Positions 8,541-16,820 of a stretch of 64,000 nt of DNA are shown in pieces. A program made the translations under genes and the position numbers. The notes under the pieces are model-generated. The model saw only the letters and a list, made by a program, of their open reading frames with translations, was not told the origin of the DNA and made no database searches. Every line of letters starts with the position of its first letter. The first letter of the stretch is position 1. The DNA is from Endomicrobium proavitum (GTDB taxonomy: Bacteria > Elusimicrobiota > Endomicrobiia > Endomicrobiales > Endomicrobiaceae), in the NCBI RefSeq assembly GCF_001027545.1, contig NZ_CP009498.1:868001-932000 (forward strand), given 5' to 3'.

Positions 8541-8686
8541 AAAGCAAATTCCTTATTGCCGGTCATTAATATTACATATAAAAAAGTTTTTGATTTTGAA
8601 AATTTAATTTTTAGTTAAAAGGTTTTTGCAAACACAAAACTACTTGAAAATTCAATTTTTTAAAAAGTTCAAGTAATTTCGCAAAG

Positions 8687-8761
8687 GGTGGCTGGCGGGA
8701 CTTGAACCCGTAGCCTTCGGTTCCACAAACCGATGCTCTAACCAATTGAGCTACAACCACC
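8687..8761 (-). tRNA. tRNA-His (GTG)
   Basis: Cloverleaf on the minus strand: acceptor GTGGTTG pairs with CAGCCAC, D-arm GCTCAATTGGTTAGAGC, anticodon arm CGGTT-TGTGGAA-ACCG region with GTG anticodon, T-arm GGGTTCAAGTCCC. The extra 5' G (8761) opposite a C discriminator (8687) is the hallmark of tRNA-His. No CCA is encoded. Confidence 0.95.
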
Positions 8762-8833
8762 GATGAAAAGATAAATTTTAGAGTTTAAAGTGAAGAAATG
8801 TCAACTACGTAAACAACCGGCAAATGCAACTAC

Positions 8834-8947
8834 AAATATACCCCGTCAGGCTTTGCCTGACTCCGGGGCGCTCACATCTCGCGCCCGTTCGTGGCTCGTG
8901 CTCCTTATTCGTCGCACACTCACCCCCTTTTTATAAAGGGGAATTAT
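8834..8947 (+). repeat. CCGTCAGGCTTTGCC dispersed repeat, copy A
   Basis: Contains a GC-rich hairpin around CCCCGTCAGGCTTTGCCTGA (8841-8860) and ends with CCCCTTTTTATAAAGGGG followed by AATTA. The same two blocks occur at 53360-53416 (opposite orientation) and 57667-57715, so this is a mobile or repeatedly seeded element. Copy A has about 60 extra bases between the blocks. Confidence 0.8.
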
Positions 8948-8969
8948 TACAACGATTCAATTTTAGCGA

Positions 8970-9060
8970 AGTATTTTGAGTTTAGACAAGGAAGAGGCGA
9001 GGAAAGTTTGCTAAACGCAAATGATCTAGTCTCTGACGCAGGATAAACTCAAAAGACAAA
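8970..9060. repeat. ~90-bp inverted-repeat element, copy 1
   Basis: Bounded by TTTTGAGTTTA (8974-8984) and its exact complement TAAACTCAAAA (9044-9054). The interior shares words in the same order with the copy at 52312-52402: GTATTTTGA, an AAG-xx-TGCTAA-xC segment, TGA, GACGCA and TAAACTCAAAAGAC. It lies between tRNA-His and tRNA-Arg. Confidence 0.78.
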
Positions 9061-9067
9061 GCTAAAA

Positions 9068-9141
9068 CGTCTCCGGCGTGAGTTGAACACGCAACCTACT
9101 GCTTAGAAGGCAGTTGCTCTATCCAGTTGAGCTACGGAGAC
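9068..9141 (-). tRNA. tRNA-Arg (TCT)
   Basis: Minus-strand cloverleaf: acceptor GTCTCCG pairs with CGGAGAC, D-arm GCTCAACTGGATAGAGC, anticodon stem ACTGC/GCAGT with loop CTTCTAA giving anticodon TCT, T-arm GCGTGTTCAACTCACGC, discriminator G. CCA is not encoded. It reads AGA codons, common in this AT-leaning genome. Confidence 0.95.
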
Positions 9142-9265
9142 ATCAAACAGTGAGAAGAGATTATACAAAATGACGTTCAGACAGTCAAATACTTATAACG
9201 GCAAAGTGAAATTAACTACAACGCCATAAACCTGCGACTATTATTTTTATTTTATTTAGACAAAT

Positions 9266-9317
9266 ATACGAAAAAGCGGAGAGCGTTATTAAGCTTCTTA
9301 ATTTCACTCTCCGCTTT
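9266..9317 (-). terminator. Terminator after the RND efflux gene
   Basis: AAAGCGGAGAG pairs with CTCTCCGCTTT, with an inner ATTAAG/CTTAAT helix, followed on the minus strand by TTTTTCG. It lies 13 bases after the RND stop codon. Confidence 0.85.
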
Positions 9318-9329
9318 CCACTTTGTTGT

Positions 9330-12300
9330 TTAAAGATCTTTTGTTTTTAATTCTTCGTCCGTTAAATCTACCATTCTTGTATCGGGTCTGCCGAAAATTC
9401 TTCTTAGGAAATGTCTGAAAATATCCATATACTCAAATATTGCAGGCACAACCACAAGCGTTAAAACAGTAGAACTTATGATACCGCCGATTACAACTAT
9501 TCCCATGCCTTTTCTGAAACTTCCCACTTCGGAAAGTCCGAGAGCCGTTGGCAACATGCCGGCTATCAGCGCGAAAGAAGTCATAAGTATCGGACGGAAT
9601 CTTATGGTTCCGGCTTTAACTATTGCAGTGTCTATGTCAAAACCTGCGCGTATTTGCTGCTGAATATAGTCCACAAGCAAAATAGAATTTTTTGCGACTA
9701 TACCCAAAAGCATTATCATACCGATAAGCGTAAACATATCGGCTGGCTGCCTTGCAATTATCAAAGAGAAAATTGCGCCTACAATTGCAAGCGGCAGCGC
9801 CGTCATAATAGTAAACGGCGTTACGACAGATTCATACAAGCTTGAAAGCACCATGAAAATAAAGAGCAGCGAAAGTAACGCGGCAATTGCTATGCTTTGC
9901 ACCATTGTGCCCATTTCTTCGGCGTTGCCCGACACTTTCATTTCTACATTTTTAAATTTCGCGGAAGTTTTCGGATTGTTATATTTTTCTTCTTTGAAAA
10001 TTTTAAACGCCTCGGATTGAACTTCGCTGATAGTTCCGCCTTCGGAAATATTTCCCTCTACGGTAACGTAGCGCGCTCTGTCCTTTTTGAAAATCTGCGT
10101 AGGGCCGTCTGTAGCGCGGACAAAAGCTACATTTTTAAGACGTACCAATTTGTTGTTAACATTGTTAACGTATATGGTATCAAAATCTTTGACTACGTCT
10201 TTTTGATCGTCGCGGAATTTTACTCTTATATCGTATTCTAAACCGTTTTCTCTGTATTTGCCGGCTGTGGCTCCGTCAACCATGGCTCTTATTTCGTTGC
10301 CGGCTATAACGGAATTTACGCCGAGAGATTCCATGTTTTTCATATCCATCTGAATTTGCATTTCAGGTTTGCCGGGTTGATAATTAGATTTAATATCAAC
10401 AAGATGCGGTATGGTTTTAAAACGCTCCATTAAGTTTTGCGCCGCGCTGTATAAAACGTCCACATTATCGCCCGTAAGTTCCACAACAAACTCGCTTTCC
10501 GCGCCGCCGATAGATTGTCTGAGATATTGAAAAGTAAGTTCGTCGCCGTATTTTTTCTGCAATACGTCTCTCAAATAATCTTTCATTTGCGAAGTTGAAC
10601 GCTTATCGGATTCTTTCTGAAAAATTCCGATAAAAGCTTTTGCGTATTTTTTTAATATGTTATGTTCTTCGTCTTTGGAGTACATTTTCACATATAAGCT
10701 TGCTTCGTTTGTAGGGCTTGACCACATTCCGGTAGAACCTACGGATGCGGAAACAAGCTCAACATCCGGCTCGTTCATAATAACTTCTTCCACTTCTCTT
10801 GTGTATTTATCCATCTGCTCAAGAGAGGTTCCCGGACGAGCCGTAATGCTTACGTTAAACTCTCCCCAGTCGGAATTAGGCATGAAGTTAACCTTAAGAG
10901 CGCCGGCGGCGACAAGTCCTATAACTATAAAAACTATAACTGCCGACGCGCCTAAAGTTATAAGTTTCATTCCTTTTGTTTTTACAATAAAAGAAATTGT
11001 TTTTGTGTAAAATCTTTCCACTGCATTAAAAACTATGTTAAACCAATCAACCGTCAAAAATCTTACAACTTTAACAATTCTCGCAAAAACTCTTTTTACG
11101 CTTTCGGAAAATTCTCCGCGCTTTTTTGCTTTTTTATTTTTATCAGGTATGAAATAAGCCGAAAGCATAGGCGCTATAGTTAAAGCGTCAAGAATAGATA
11201 TTGCCATTGCAAAAACAACGGTAAGTCCGAATTCTCTGAAGAATTGACCCATTATGCCGCTTAAAAACGATACGGGCAAAAACACCGCTATAACCGTGCT
11301 TGTTGTTGCGATAACTGCAAGAGTAACTTCATTGGTTCCGTTTATTGCCGCTTTTACAGGGTCTTCGCCCTCTTCGTAATGCCTGAAAATATTTTCTCGC
11401 ACAACTATGGCGTCGTCAATTAAAAGCCCGACGGCAAGAGACAAAGACATAAGCGAAATAACATTTAAGCTAAACCCGAAAGCATACATGAAAATAAAAG
11501 AACCTATCAAGCTGTTAGGAAGAGCAAGCGCGGTAATAAACGTTGATCGCCAGCTGCCGAGGAAAAAATAAACTACAAGTATCGCAAGAAAAATTCCTTC
11601 AACAATAGTATTTTTAACGTCGGCTATATTAAGACGAACTCCGCGCGCCGAGTCGGAAATAAGCGTAAGATGCGGTTTGCCGGCATATCTCTGATATTTT
11701 TTATTTACCTCGTCAAGCTTAAGCTGTACTCCGTCGGATACGGCAACGTCATTGCCTTTAGCCTGTCTGAAAACCTGCACCAATAATGAAGACTCATAAC
11801 TTATTTTTCCGTCTTCTTTGGTATCTAATCTTGCTCTTGAAGTTTCGGATTGAACGCCGTCAACAACCTGCGCCACGTCTTTTACCGTAACGGGAACATC
11901 GTTGCCCATAAAACTTACGACAACGTTTCCTATTTGGTCAACGGAAGTAAATTCGCCCATAGTCCTAAAAGCTATTTCTTTAGACCCTCTGTCAATTTTT
12001 CCCGCCGGAATATTTAAACTGTTGGCTTGTATTCTTGCGGCAAGCGCCGTAAGAGTAATTTCGTGTTCTTTAAGTTTATCTTTATTTGCTTTAACTTGAA
12101 TTTCTCTTTTTTGTCCTCCGACAATGCTTATTTGGGAAACGCCGGCAACTTGCGCAAAATCTTTAGACACAACATCGTCGGCAAAATCATACAATTCTTT
12201 CGGAGAAAGCGTATCGGACTTCAAGCTTAAAATTACAAGCGGCATGCTGTTCATGTCCGCTTTCATAATAATAGGCTCATCTACGTCGTCCGGAAGAGTA

Positions 12301-12650
12301 AGTCTTATTTGTCCTATTTTATCGCGAACTTCCTGTGCGGCTATATCCGGATTTTTTGACAATTCAAATTCCGCAAACACAACCGATATATTATCCTGAT
12401 TCATGGAAGTTACATGCTTAAGTCCGGAAACGCCGCTCATAGCGTCTTCAATAGGTTTTGAAACAAGCTGGTCTATTTCCGCAACGCCGGCGCCGGGATA
12501 ACTTGTAATAACGGCTACGTAAGGAAACTCTACATCCGGAAACATTCTTACGCTTAATTTTGAAAATGCCATAACGCCTAAAACAAGCGCGGCAATAAGA
12601 ATTGCAAAAATAAACGTTGGTCGTTTAATTGACAGTTTTGCTAAATTCAT
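9330..12650 (-). CDS. RND-family efflux permease (HAE1/AcrB type)
   Basis: A 1106-residue inner-membrane resistance-nodulation-division pump. It starts MNLAKLSIKRPTFIFAIL (first helix), followed by the family blocks VRMFPDVEFPYVAV and YPGAGVAEIDQLV. The proton-relay aspartate pair lies in TM4 (GLLIDDAIVVREN, near residue 410). Two large periplasmic halves are each followed by helices, and a second GIVAKNSILLVDY block is near 1000. Such pumps export drugs, detergents or metals with an adaptor and TolC. The gene follows a TolC gene by 18 bases and a TetR gene, but no membrane-fusion protein is encoded in the operon. The C terminus extends slightly past the last helix with acidic residues. Substrate unknown. 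Confidence 0.95.
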   Translation of the reverse strand: MNLAKLSIKRPTFIFAILIAALVLGVMAFSKLSVRMFPDVEFPYVAVITSYPGAGVAEIDQLVSKPIEDAMSGVSGLKHVTSMNQDNISVVFAEFELSKNPDIAAQEVRDKIGQIRLTLPDDVDEPIIMKADMNSMPLVILSLKSDTLSPKELYDFADDVVSKDFAQVAGVSQISIVGGQKREIQVKANKDKLKEHEITLTALAARIQANSLNIPAGKIDRGSKEIAFRTMGEFTSVDQIGNVVVSFMGNDVPVTVKDVAQVVDGVQSETSRARLDTKEDGKISYESSLLVQVFRQAKGNDVAVSDGVQLKLDEVNKKYQRYAGKPHLTLISDSARGVRLNIADVKNTIVEGIFLAILVVYFFLGSWRSTFITALALPNSLIGSFIFMYAFGFSLNVISLMSLSLAVGLLIDDAIVVRENIFRHYEEGEDPVKAAINGTNEVTLAVIATTSTVIAVFLPVSFLSGIMGQFFREFGLTVVFAMAISILDALTIAPMLSAYFIPDKNKKAKKRGEFSESVKRVFARIVKVVRFLTVDWFNIVFNAVERFYTKTISFIVKTKGMKLITLGASAVIVFIVIGLVAAGALKVNFMPNSDWGEFNVSITARPGTSLEQMDKYTREVEEVIMNEPDVELVSASVGSTGMWSSPTNEASLYVKMYSKDEEHNILKKYAKAFIGIFQKESDKRSTSQMKDYLRDVLQKKYGDELTFQYLRQSIGGAESEFVVELTGDNVDVLYSAAQNLMERFKTIPHLVDIKSNYQPGKPEMQIQMDMKNMESLGVNSVIAGNEIRAMVDGATAGKYRENGLEYDIRVKFRDDQKDVVKDFDTIYVNNVNNKLVRLKNVAFVRATDGPTQIFKKDRARYVTVEGNISEGGTISEVQSEAFKIFKEEKYNNPKTSAKFKNVEMKVSGNAEEMGTMVQSIAIAALLSLLFIFMVLSSLYESVVTPFTIMTALPLAIVGAIFSLIIARQPADMFTLIGMIMLLGIVAKNSILLVDYIQQQIRAGFDIDTAIVKAGTIRFRPILMTSFALIAGMLPTALGLSEVGSFRKGMGIVVIGGIISSTVLTLVVVPAIFEYMDIFRHFLRRIFGRPDTRMVDLTDEELKTKDL

Positions 12651-12668
12651 TTTTTGATTCCTTTATAA

Positions 12669-14102
12669 TTATTCAATTTCATTTGTATTGTAAAAAGCTT
12701 CGGCCTGCTCGTATATGCTTACAAGTTCAAGAATATTTTGGAAAACGTTTAAAGTTGAATCGTCCAAATCTTGTTCGCTTTGCAAAACGTAATACGTTGT
12801 GCTTCTGCCTTTTTTAAGCAGGTTCTGTTCTTCCGCGTTTCTTTGATGCTGAATAGTTTGTATCTCCGTTAAAAGAGCAAGACGCGCTTTAGAATTATTC
12901 CAATTATCTACAAGCTGCAGCCAGTCGTTGCTTTCTTTTATCTTTGCGGATTCCGCCGTTTTTTGCGCGGAAGTTTTCGCGCTTTCATATCCGCTCTTTA
13001 TAGAGCTTCTTGCGGAAAAATCCAAAGGCAAAGTATATTTTAAGCCCACGGTAAACGCAGGTTTTTCGCCTTTTAAAACATAGTCTTTTGCAACTTCATA
13101 TTTTTCATCAACGCCGTTTAGAGAAAATTGTCCGGTTAAAACCAAATCTTGCCCTATGCTTTTTTTGGAAGCCACCGCAGCCTGCTTGGCGCTTTCAACA
13201 TCTTCAAAAGCCGCAAGCAAATCCGCCCTTTGACCTTTTTTTGAAATAACTTTTCCTTTTTCAAAGTTGTTTCCCATTTTCATAAAAGCTTCTACGTCGT
13301 ATAAAACTTTTTCGGAAGAACTGTTTAAAAATCCGTTAAAAACTCTTGACGCCTGAACTTCGCTTTCTTTGGCAAGTCTTAAATTCAAATCTCTCATTTT
13401 ATACGCCGCCTGAGACTGAAGCAAATCCGACTTTTCCGCTAAATCTTTTGCATATCTTTTTTGATTCCAATCAAGAATTTTCTGGGTTCTATCAAGAGAG
13501 GTCGTTCTAAAATCTACAACGCTTCTTGCATACGATAAATTCCAATACGCAAGTTTAGCGTTTAGAAGAACGGACTGTTTTTTATACTCCAAAAGATAAA
13601 GCGCAGATTTTGCATCGGCTTTAGCTTTTAAAACATTGGCTTTAGTTGCGCCGCCGCCGAGTTCTTTTAAAAGGGACTGCTCAAGTCTTATAAAAGGAGC
13701 AACGTCGGTAACATCATATTTTGTGCCGGTTATAAGATCGTAAGAACCAAGAGAACCGTTAAGCCCCAATGTAACTTTCGTGCCTATAGCAAACTGCTTG
13801 TTTATGCTTGCGTCATAAGATATGTTTTTTATTTCATTAGTAGTGAGCGTCGGATACGAATACGGTCTTCCGCTTTTATCGTCGGTGTAAGAACCGCCTA
13901 AATTAAAATAATACGCATAAGCTCTGTCTATTTCAATAATTTTTCCTTTAACGGCGTCAATGCTTGCCTGAACCGCTATGAGGTCATTATTGTTCTTCTT
14001 TATCAAATCCACATAATCTTCAAGACTTAAAACTTCGCCGAAAGCTCCGGCGGAGCAAACGGCCAAAACAGCCGCCGACAAAAACAACTTCAACTTTTTC
14101 AT
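12669..14102 (-). CDS. TolC-family outer-membrane efflux protein
   Basis: An outer-membrane channel protein of the TolC/OEP family (477 residues). I choose the ATG at 14102, preceded by GGAGAGA, which gives a clear signal peptide (MKKLKLFLSAAVLAVCSAGAFG). The longer frame to 14138 runs into tetR without a ribosome site. Two long alpha-helical repeats are visible, with heptad-like Leu/Ala patterns around residues 170-280 and 380-465, separated by beta-strand segments such as LVLTGQFSLNG and FTVGLKYTLPL. It lies between the TetR regulator and the RND pump and most likely forms the exit duct for that pump. Confidence 0.9.
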   Translation of the reverse strand: MKKLKLFLSAAVLAVCSAGAFGEVLSLEDYVDLIKKNNNDLIAVQASIDAVKGKIIEIDRAYAYYFNLGGSYTDDKSGRPYSYPTLTTNEIKNISYDASINKQFAIGTKVTLGLNGSLGSYDLITGTKYDVTDVAPFIRLEQSLLKELGGGATKANVLKAKADAKSALYLLEYKKQSVLLNAKLAYWNLSYARSVVDFRTTSLDRTQKILDWNQKRYAKDLAEKSDLLQSQAAYKMRDLNLRLAKESEVQASRVFNGFLNSSSEKVLYDVEAFMKMGNNFEKGKVISKKGQRADLLAAFEDVESAKQAAVASKKSIGQDLVLTGQFSLNGVDEKYEVAKDYVLKGEKPAFTVGLKYTLPLDFSARSSIKSGYESAKTSAQKTAESAKIKESNDWLQLVDNWNNSKARLALLTEIQTIQHQRNAEEQNLLKKGRSTTYYVLQSEQDLDDSTLNVFQNILELVSIYEQAEAFYNTNEIE

Positions 14103-14121
14103 AACTCTCTCCTGTATTTTT

Positions 14122-14703
14122 TTATTTAAATTTTTCAAACAGTAAATTTATCATCTCTTCCATTTTTGCGTAAATGGCATTATCGTCGCAAATATTAACG
14201 CAGTGTTTTGAATACATCATAACGCCGCCGATAATTACCGCCGTAAGAATTTCGTTTGATATATTTTTGTCCAAATATCCTTCTTGCTTGCAGTCTTTTA
14301 TTAAATTTAAAAAAAACTCGCCGAATTGCTTATGAAGGCCTTTTGCAATATTTTTGTAAAAGTCGTTTGAGAAATCTACGTCTTTAACTATTGTCTCAAA
14401 AGCGCCTCTTTTTTCTTTCATCATTTTCGCGTTAAGATAAAGAACTCTTTTTAACTTCTCCGGCGCGCTTGACAGCCCTTCGGACTCTTTAATCCAATAA
14501 GCGTGCAAATCGTTAGTTAAAGTTTCAAGAAGAATTTTTATATAATTTTCTTTCGTTTTAAAATAATAATAAAACATTCCCAAATTAACTTTGGATTCAA
14601 TGCAAATAGAACGAATGCTAAGCTTTGCAATGCCTTGCTCAATCATTCTTTTCTTGCCTATGGCAATTAGTTTTTTATCAATGTTCTGCGATGGTCTTGA
14701 CAT
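14122..14703 (-). CDS. TetR/AcrR-family regulator of the efflux operon
   Basis: A 193-residue one-component repressor. The N-terminal helix-turn-helix is clear (residues about 12-58: GKKRMIEQGIAKLSIRSIC, then NLGMFYYYFKTKENYI, the TetR recognition helix). The C-terminal ligand domain is family-typical and variable. It is the first gene of the TetR-TolC-RND operon, 19 bases upstream of the TolC start. A 22-bp palindrome overlaps its own -10 box, so autorepression relieved by an efflux substrate is likely. The predicted 5' untranslated leader is only about five bases and lacks a Shine-Dalgarno site. Confidence 0.9.
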   Translation of the reverse strand: MSRPSQNIDKKLIAIGKKRMIEQGIAKLSIRSICIESKVNLGMFYYYFKTKENYIKILLETLTNDLHAYWIKESEGLSSAPEKLKRVLYLNAKMMKEKRGAFETIVKDVDFSNDFYKNIAKGLHKQFGEFFLNLIKDCKQEGYLDKNISNEILTAVIIGGVMMYSKHCVNICDDNAIYAKMEEMINLLFEKFK

Positions 14704-14712
14704 AATTGACCG

Positions 14713-14743
14713 TTATTATAAGCATTTATAATAAATTTGTCAA
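14713..14743 (-). promoter_or_regulatory. tetR promoter with overlapping operator palindrome
   Basis: TTGACA (14743-14738), 17-base spacer, TATAAT (14720-14715): a consensus promoter on the minus strand. TTATTATAA-N4-TTATAATAA (14713-14734) is a perfect 9+9 palindrome covering the -10 box and part of the spacer, the expected position and size for a TetR-dimer operator. Confidence 0.82.
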
Positions 14744-14824
14744 GCGTTTATTTTTGATAACGTAATATGATTGATTTTTCAATATAATTTATTTTTATAC
14801 AATATTATAAGAATTGTATCTATT

Positions 14825-14865
14825 TATAAAAAAAGAACCAAAAGTGAAAAAACTTTCGGCTCTTT
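14825..14865 (-). terminator. Terminator after rlmD
   Basis: Two 14-base arms (AAAGAGCCGAAAGT and ACTTTTGGTTCTTT on the minus strand, two G-U pairs) around a 6-base loop, then seven U. It lies 25 bases after the rlmD stop and isolates it from the efflux operon. Confidence 0.88.
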
Positions 14866-14890
14866 AAAATAGTTTTTATATTAAAATTTT

Positions 14891-16231
14891 TTATGCTTCA
14901 AGCAATACCACAGTCTCTACATGGTAAGTTTGAGGAAACATATCCACCGGGGTTATCGCTTTTATTTTATATTTGTTTTCCGACGTTAGAAGAGTTAAAT
15001 CTCTGGCAAGCGTTGACGGATTGCAGGATACATATACTATTTTTTTTGCGCCGGAATTCAGTAAAAATTTTATGACATCGTTTGTAAGACCGCTTCTGGG
15101 CGGGTCTATGACTATTGAATTAAATTTTTGATTGTTTTCTTTTACCCATTTTTCTGCCGTTGACGCGTAAAATTGCGCATTGCTGATTTTATTTAATTCG
15201 GCGTTAGTTTTTGCGTTTTCTACAGCCTGCTCAATTTGTTCTATACCTATAACTTTTTGAACGCGGTGCGCCATAGATATTCCTATTGTGCCGGTGCCGC
15301 AATATAAATCTAAAAGCTCGTCTTGTTTTGACGGGTTTAAAAGTCTTAAAACTTCATTGTAAAGTATTTCCGTGCCTTTGGAGTTTGTCTGAAAAAATGA
15401 AAAAGGCGAGATATTGAAAAAATAATCTTTTGCGCCGACATTTAATTTTTCGGTTATGTTTTCTTTGCCGTAAAGCAAAGTAAAATTATCTACCACAACC
15501 GCGTCGGAAAGTCTGCCGTTTTGCGTCCAAAATATACTTTGCGCAAAAGGAGTTAATTCTTTTACTAACGGCGCAAAATTATACTCTGCTGCGTTTGTAA
15601 CAATATTTATAAGAAACTGATTATTATTTTGCGCTTTTCTTAAAACCAAATGCCTGAAAAAACCTTCGTGAGTTTTATTGTTGTAAGCAGGCAGTCCGTT
15701 TTTGTTTGCAAAGTTTTTAACAATTTCCGCAGCTTTTACAAAATCTTCGTCGGCAATAAAACACGGCGGAACGGAAACATATCTGTTAAAACTTCCGCGG
15801 CAATGAAGACCCAAATCGGCCTTATCGCCATTATTAAAAAAACTAAACTCCATTTTATTTCTGTAGTTCCAAACCTGCGGGCTTTGTAAAATTTCGCCTA
15901 TTTCAACGCCGAAAATATTTAAAAGTTCGCCTATGTATTCTTTTTTATATTTTATCTGGTTTTTATAATCCGTATTTTGAAAAGTGCACCCGCCGCACCT
16001 GCCAAACGACAAACATTTAGGCTCTATTCTTGCGGGAGATTTTTCCGTGATATTTTTTAAAAGCCCTTCCCTGAAAGATTTTTTATCTCTGATAACCAAA
16101 ACATCTGCGGTCTCGCCCGCAAGCAAGCCTTCCGTAAACAAAGCAATTCCGTCGGCACATCTGCAAAGAGAACGCCCCGGAAAAACTATTTTTTCACATT
16201 TAACGTTGATTGTTTGATTTTTTAAGGACAT
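14891..16231 (-). CDS. rlmD: 23S rRNA (uracil-5-)-methyltransferase, RumA/RlmD family
   Basis: An SAM-dependent m5U methyltransferase of the TrmA/RumA family. The N terminus has a TRAM-like region (KCEKIVFPGRSLCR to ADVLVIRDKK). Next are the iron-sulfur cysteines in EPKCLSFGRCGGCTFQ, with a further upstream Cys. The C-terminal Rossmann domain shows LLDLYCGTGTIGI, DPPRSGL and the catalytic cysteine in VYVSCNPSTLARDL, all intact. ATG at 16231 gives 446 residues. A TTG five codons upstream is possible; neither has a clear ribosome site. The family modifies U1939 or U747 of 23S rRNA; the exact target cannot be read here. Confidence 0.9.
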   Translation of the reverse strand: MSLKNQTINVKCEKIVFPGRSLCRCADGIALFTEGLLAGETADVLVIRDKKSFREGLLKNITEKSPARIEPKCLSFGRCGGCTFQNTDYKNQIKYKKEYIGELLNIFGVEIGEILQSPQVWNYRNKMEFSFFNNGDKADLGLHCRGSFNRYVSVPPCFIADEDFVKAAEIVKNFANKNGLPAYNNKTHEGFFRHLVLRKAQNNNQFLINIVTNAAEYNFAPLVKELTPFAQSIFWTQNGRLSDAVVVDNFTLLYGKENITEKLNVGAKDYFFNISPFSFFQTNSKGTEILYNEVLRLLNPSKQDELLDLYCGTGTIGISMAHRVQKVIGIEQIEQAVENAKTNAELNKISNAQFYASTAEKWVKENNQKFNSIVIDPPRSGLTNDVIKFLLNSGAKKIVYVSCNPSTLARDLTLLTSENKYKIKAITPVDMFPQTYHVETVVLLEA

Positions 16232-16244
16232 AGTTTTTAAAAGC

Positions 16245-16295
16245 AAAATAAAAAGTGGAAAGTGAAATTAACGGCAAATTTCACTTTCCACTTTT
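16245..16295 (-). terminator. Terminator after yajQ
   Basis: Perfect 18-base arms (16251-16268 and 16278-16295, AAAAGTGGAAAGTGAAAT and complement) with a 9-base loop and a U-rich tail on the minus strand. The words AAAGTGG/AAAGTGA/AATTAACGGC are also found as heptamer-like repeats near 9195 and 50297. Confidence 0.88.
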
Positions 16296-16305
16296 CACTT
16301 TATCA

Positions 16306-16803
16306 TTATCTGTAGTTTGTAAACTGAAGAGGGAGTGAAAAACTTACTTGTTTTAAATACGCTATAACCTGCTGCAAATCGTCTTTTTTGGGAGAAATTA
16401 CTTTTACTTTTGCGCCGTCAATTTGCGTTTGAACTTTTATTTTTGAGTCTCTTATAATTTTTGCAAGTTCTTTCGCTTTTTCCGAAGGAAGTCCGGAAAT
16501 TATTTCGGCAACCTGCCTTATATATCCTTCAAAAGCTTTTTCCTGCGACTTATAATCTAACGATTTCAACGAAATGCCTCTTTTCGCAAAGCGTCCTTCC
16601 AAAATATCTTTCAAGGCTTTCATTTTAAAATCATCGTCGGCAACAAGAGTAATTTTTTTGTCGTTTTTATTAAGCTCAAGAGAAGCTTTGCTGCCTTTAA
16701 AATCAAATCTGTTGGCAAGCTCTTTTTGGGACTGATTTACGGCGTTTTCAACTTCCATCATATCTACTTCCGAAACTATGTCAAATGAAAATTTATCAGC
16801 CAT
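16306..16803 (-). CDS. yajQ: YajQ-family nucleotide-binding protein
   Basis: A 165-residue YajQ/UPF0234 protein with the hallmark N terminus FSFDIVSEVDMMEVENAVNQ, the NRFDFKGSKASLEL block, and a C-terminal KKDDLQQVIAYLKQ followed by PLQFTNYR. The family has two RNP-like ferredoxin folds. A Xanthomonas member binds cyclic di-GMP and acts on transcription; others bind nucleotides of unknown identity. Full normal length with no changes in the conserved blocks. It sits between an outer-membrane protein gene (18-base gap) and rlmD, separated from the latter by a strong terminator. Confidence 0.93.
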   Translation of the reverse strand: MADKFSFDIVSEVDMMEVENAVNQSQKELANRFDFKGSKASLELNKNDKKITLVADDDFKMKALKDILEGRFAKRGISLKSLDYKSQEKAFEGYIRQVAEIISGLPSEKAKELAKIIRDSKIKVQTQIDGAKVKVISPKKDDLQQVIAYLKQVSFSLPLQFTNYR

Positions 16804-16820
16804 TAAAATATCTCCAAAAA

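Noticed and set aside
9330-14703. A hidden adaptor (HlyD/AcrA) gene in the efflux operon
   Set aside because: The intergenic gaps are 18-19 bases, and no lipoyl or barrel-sandwich adaptor motifs are seen in the three proteins.
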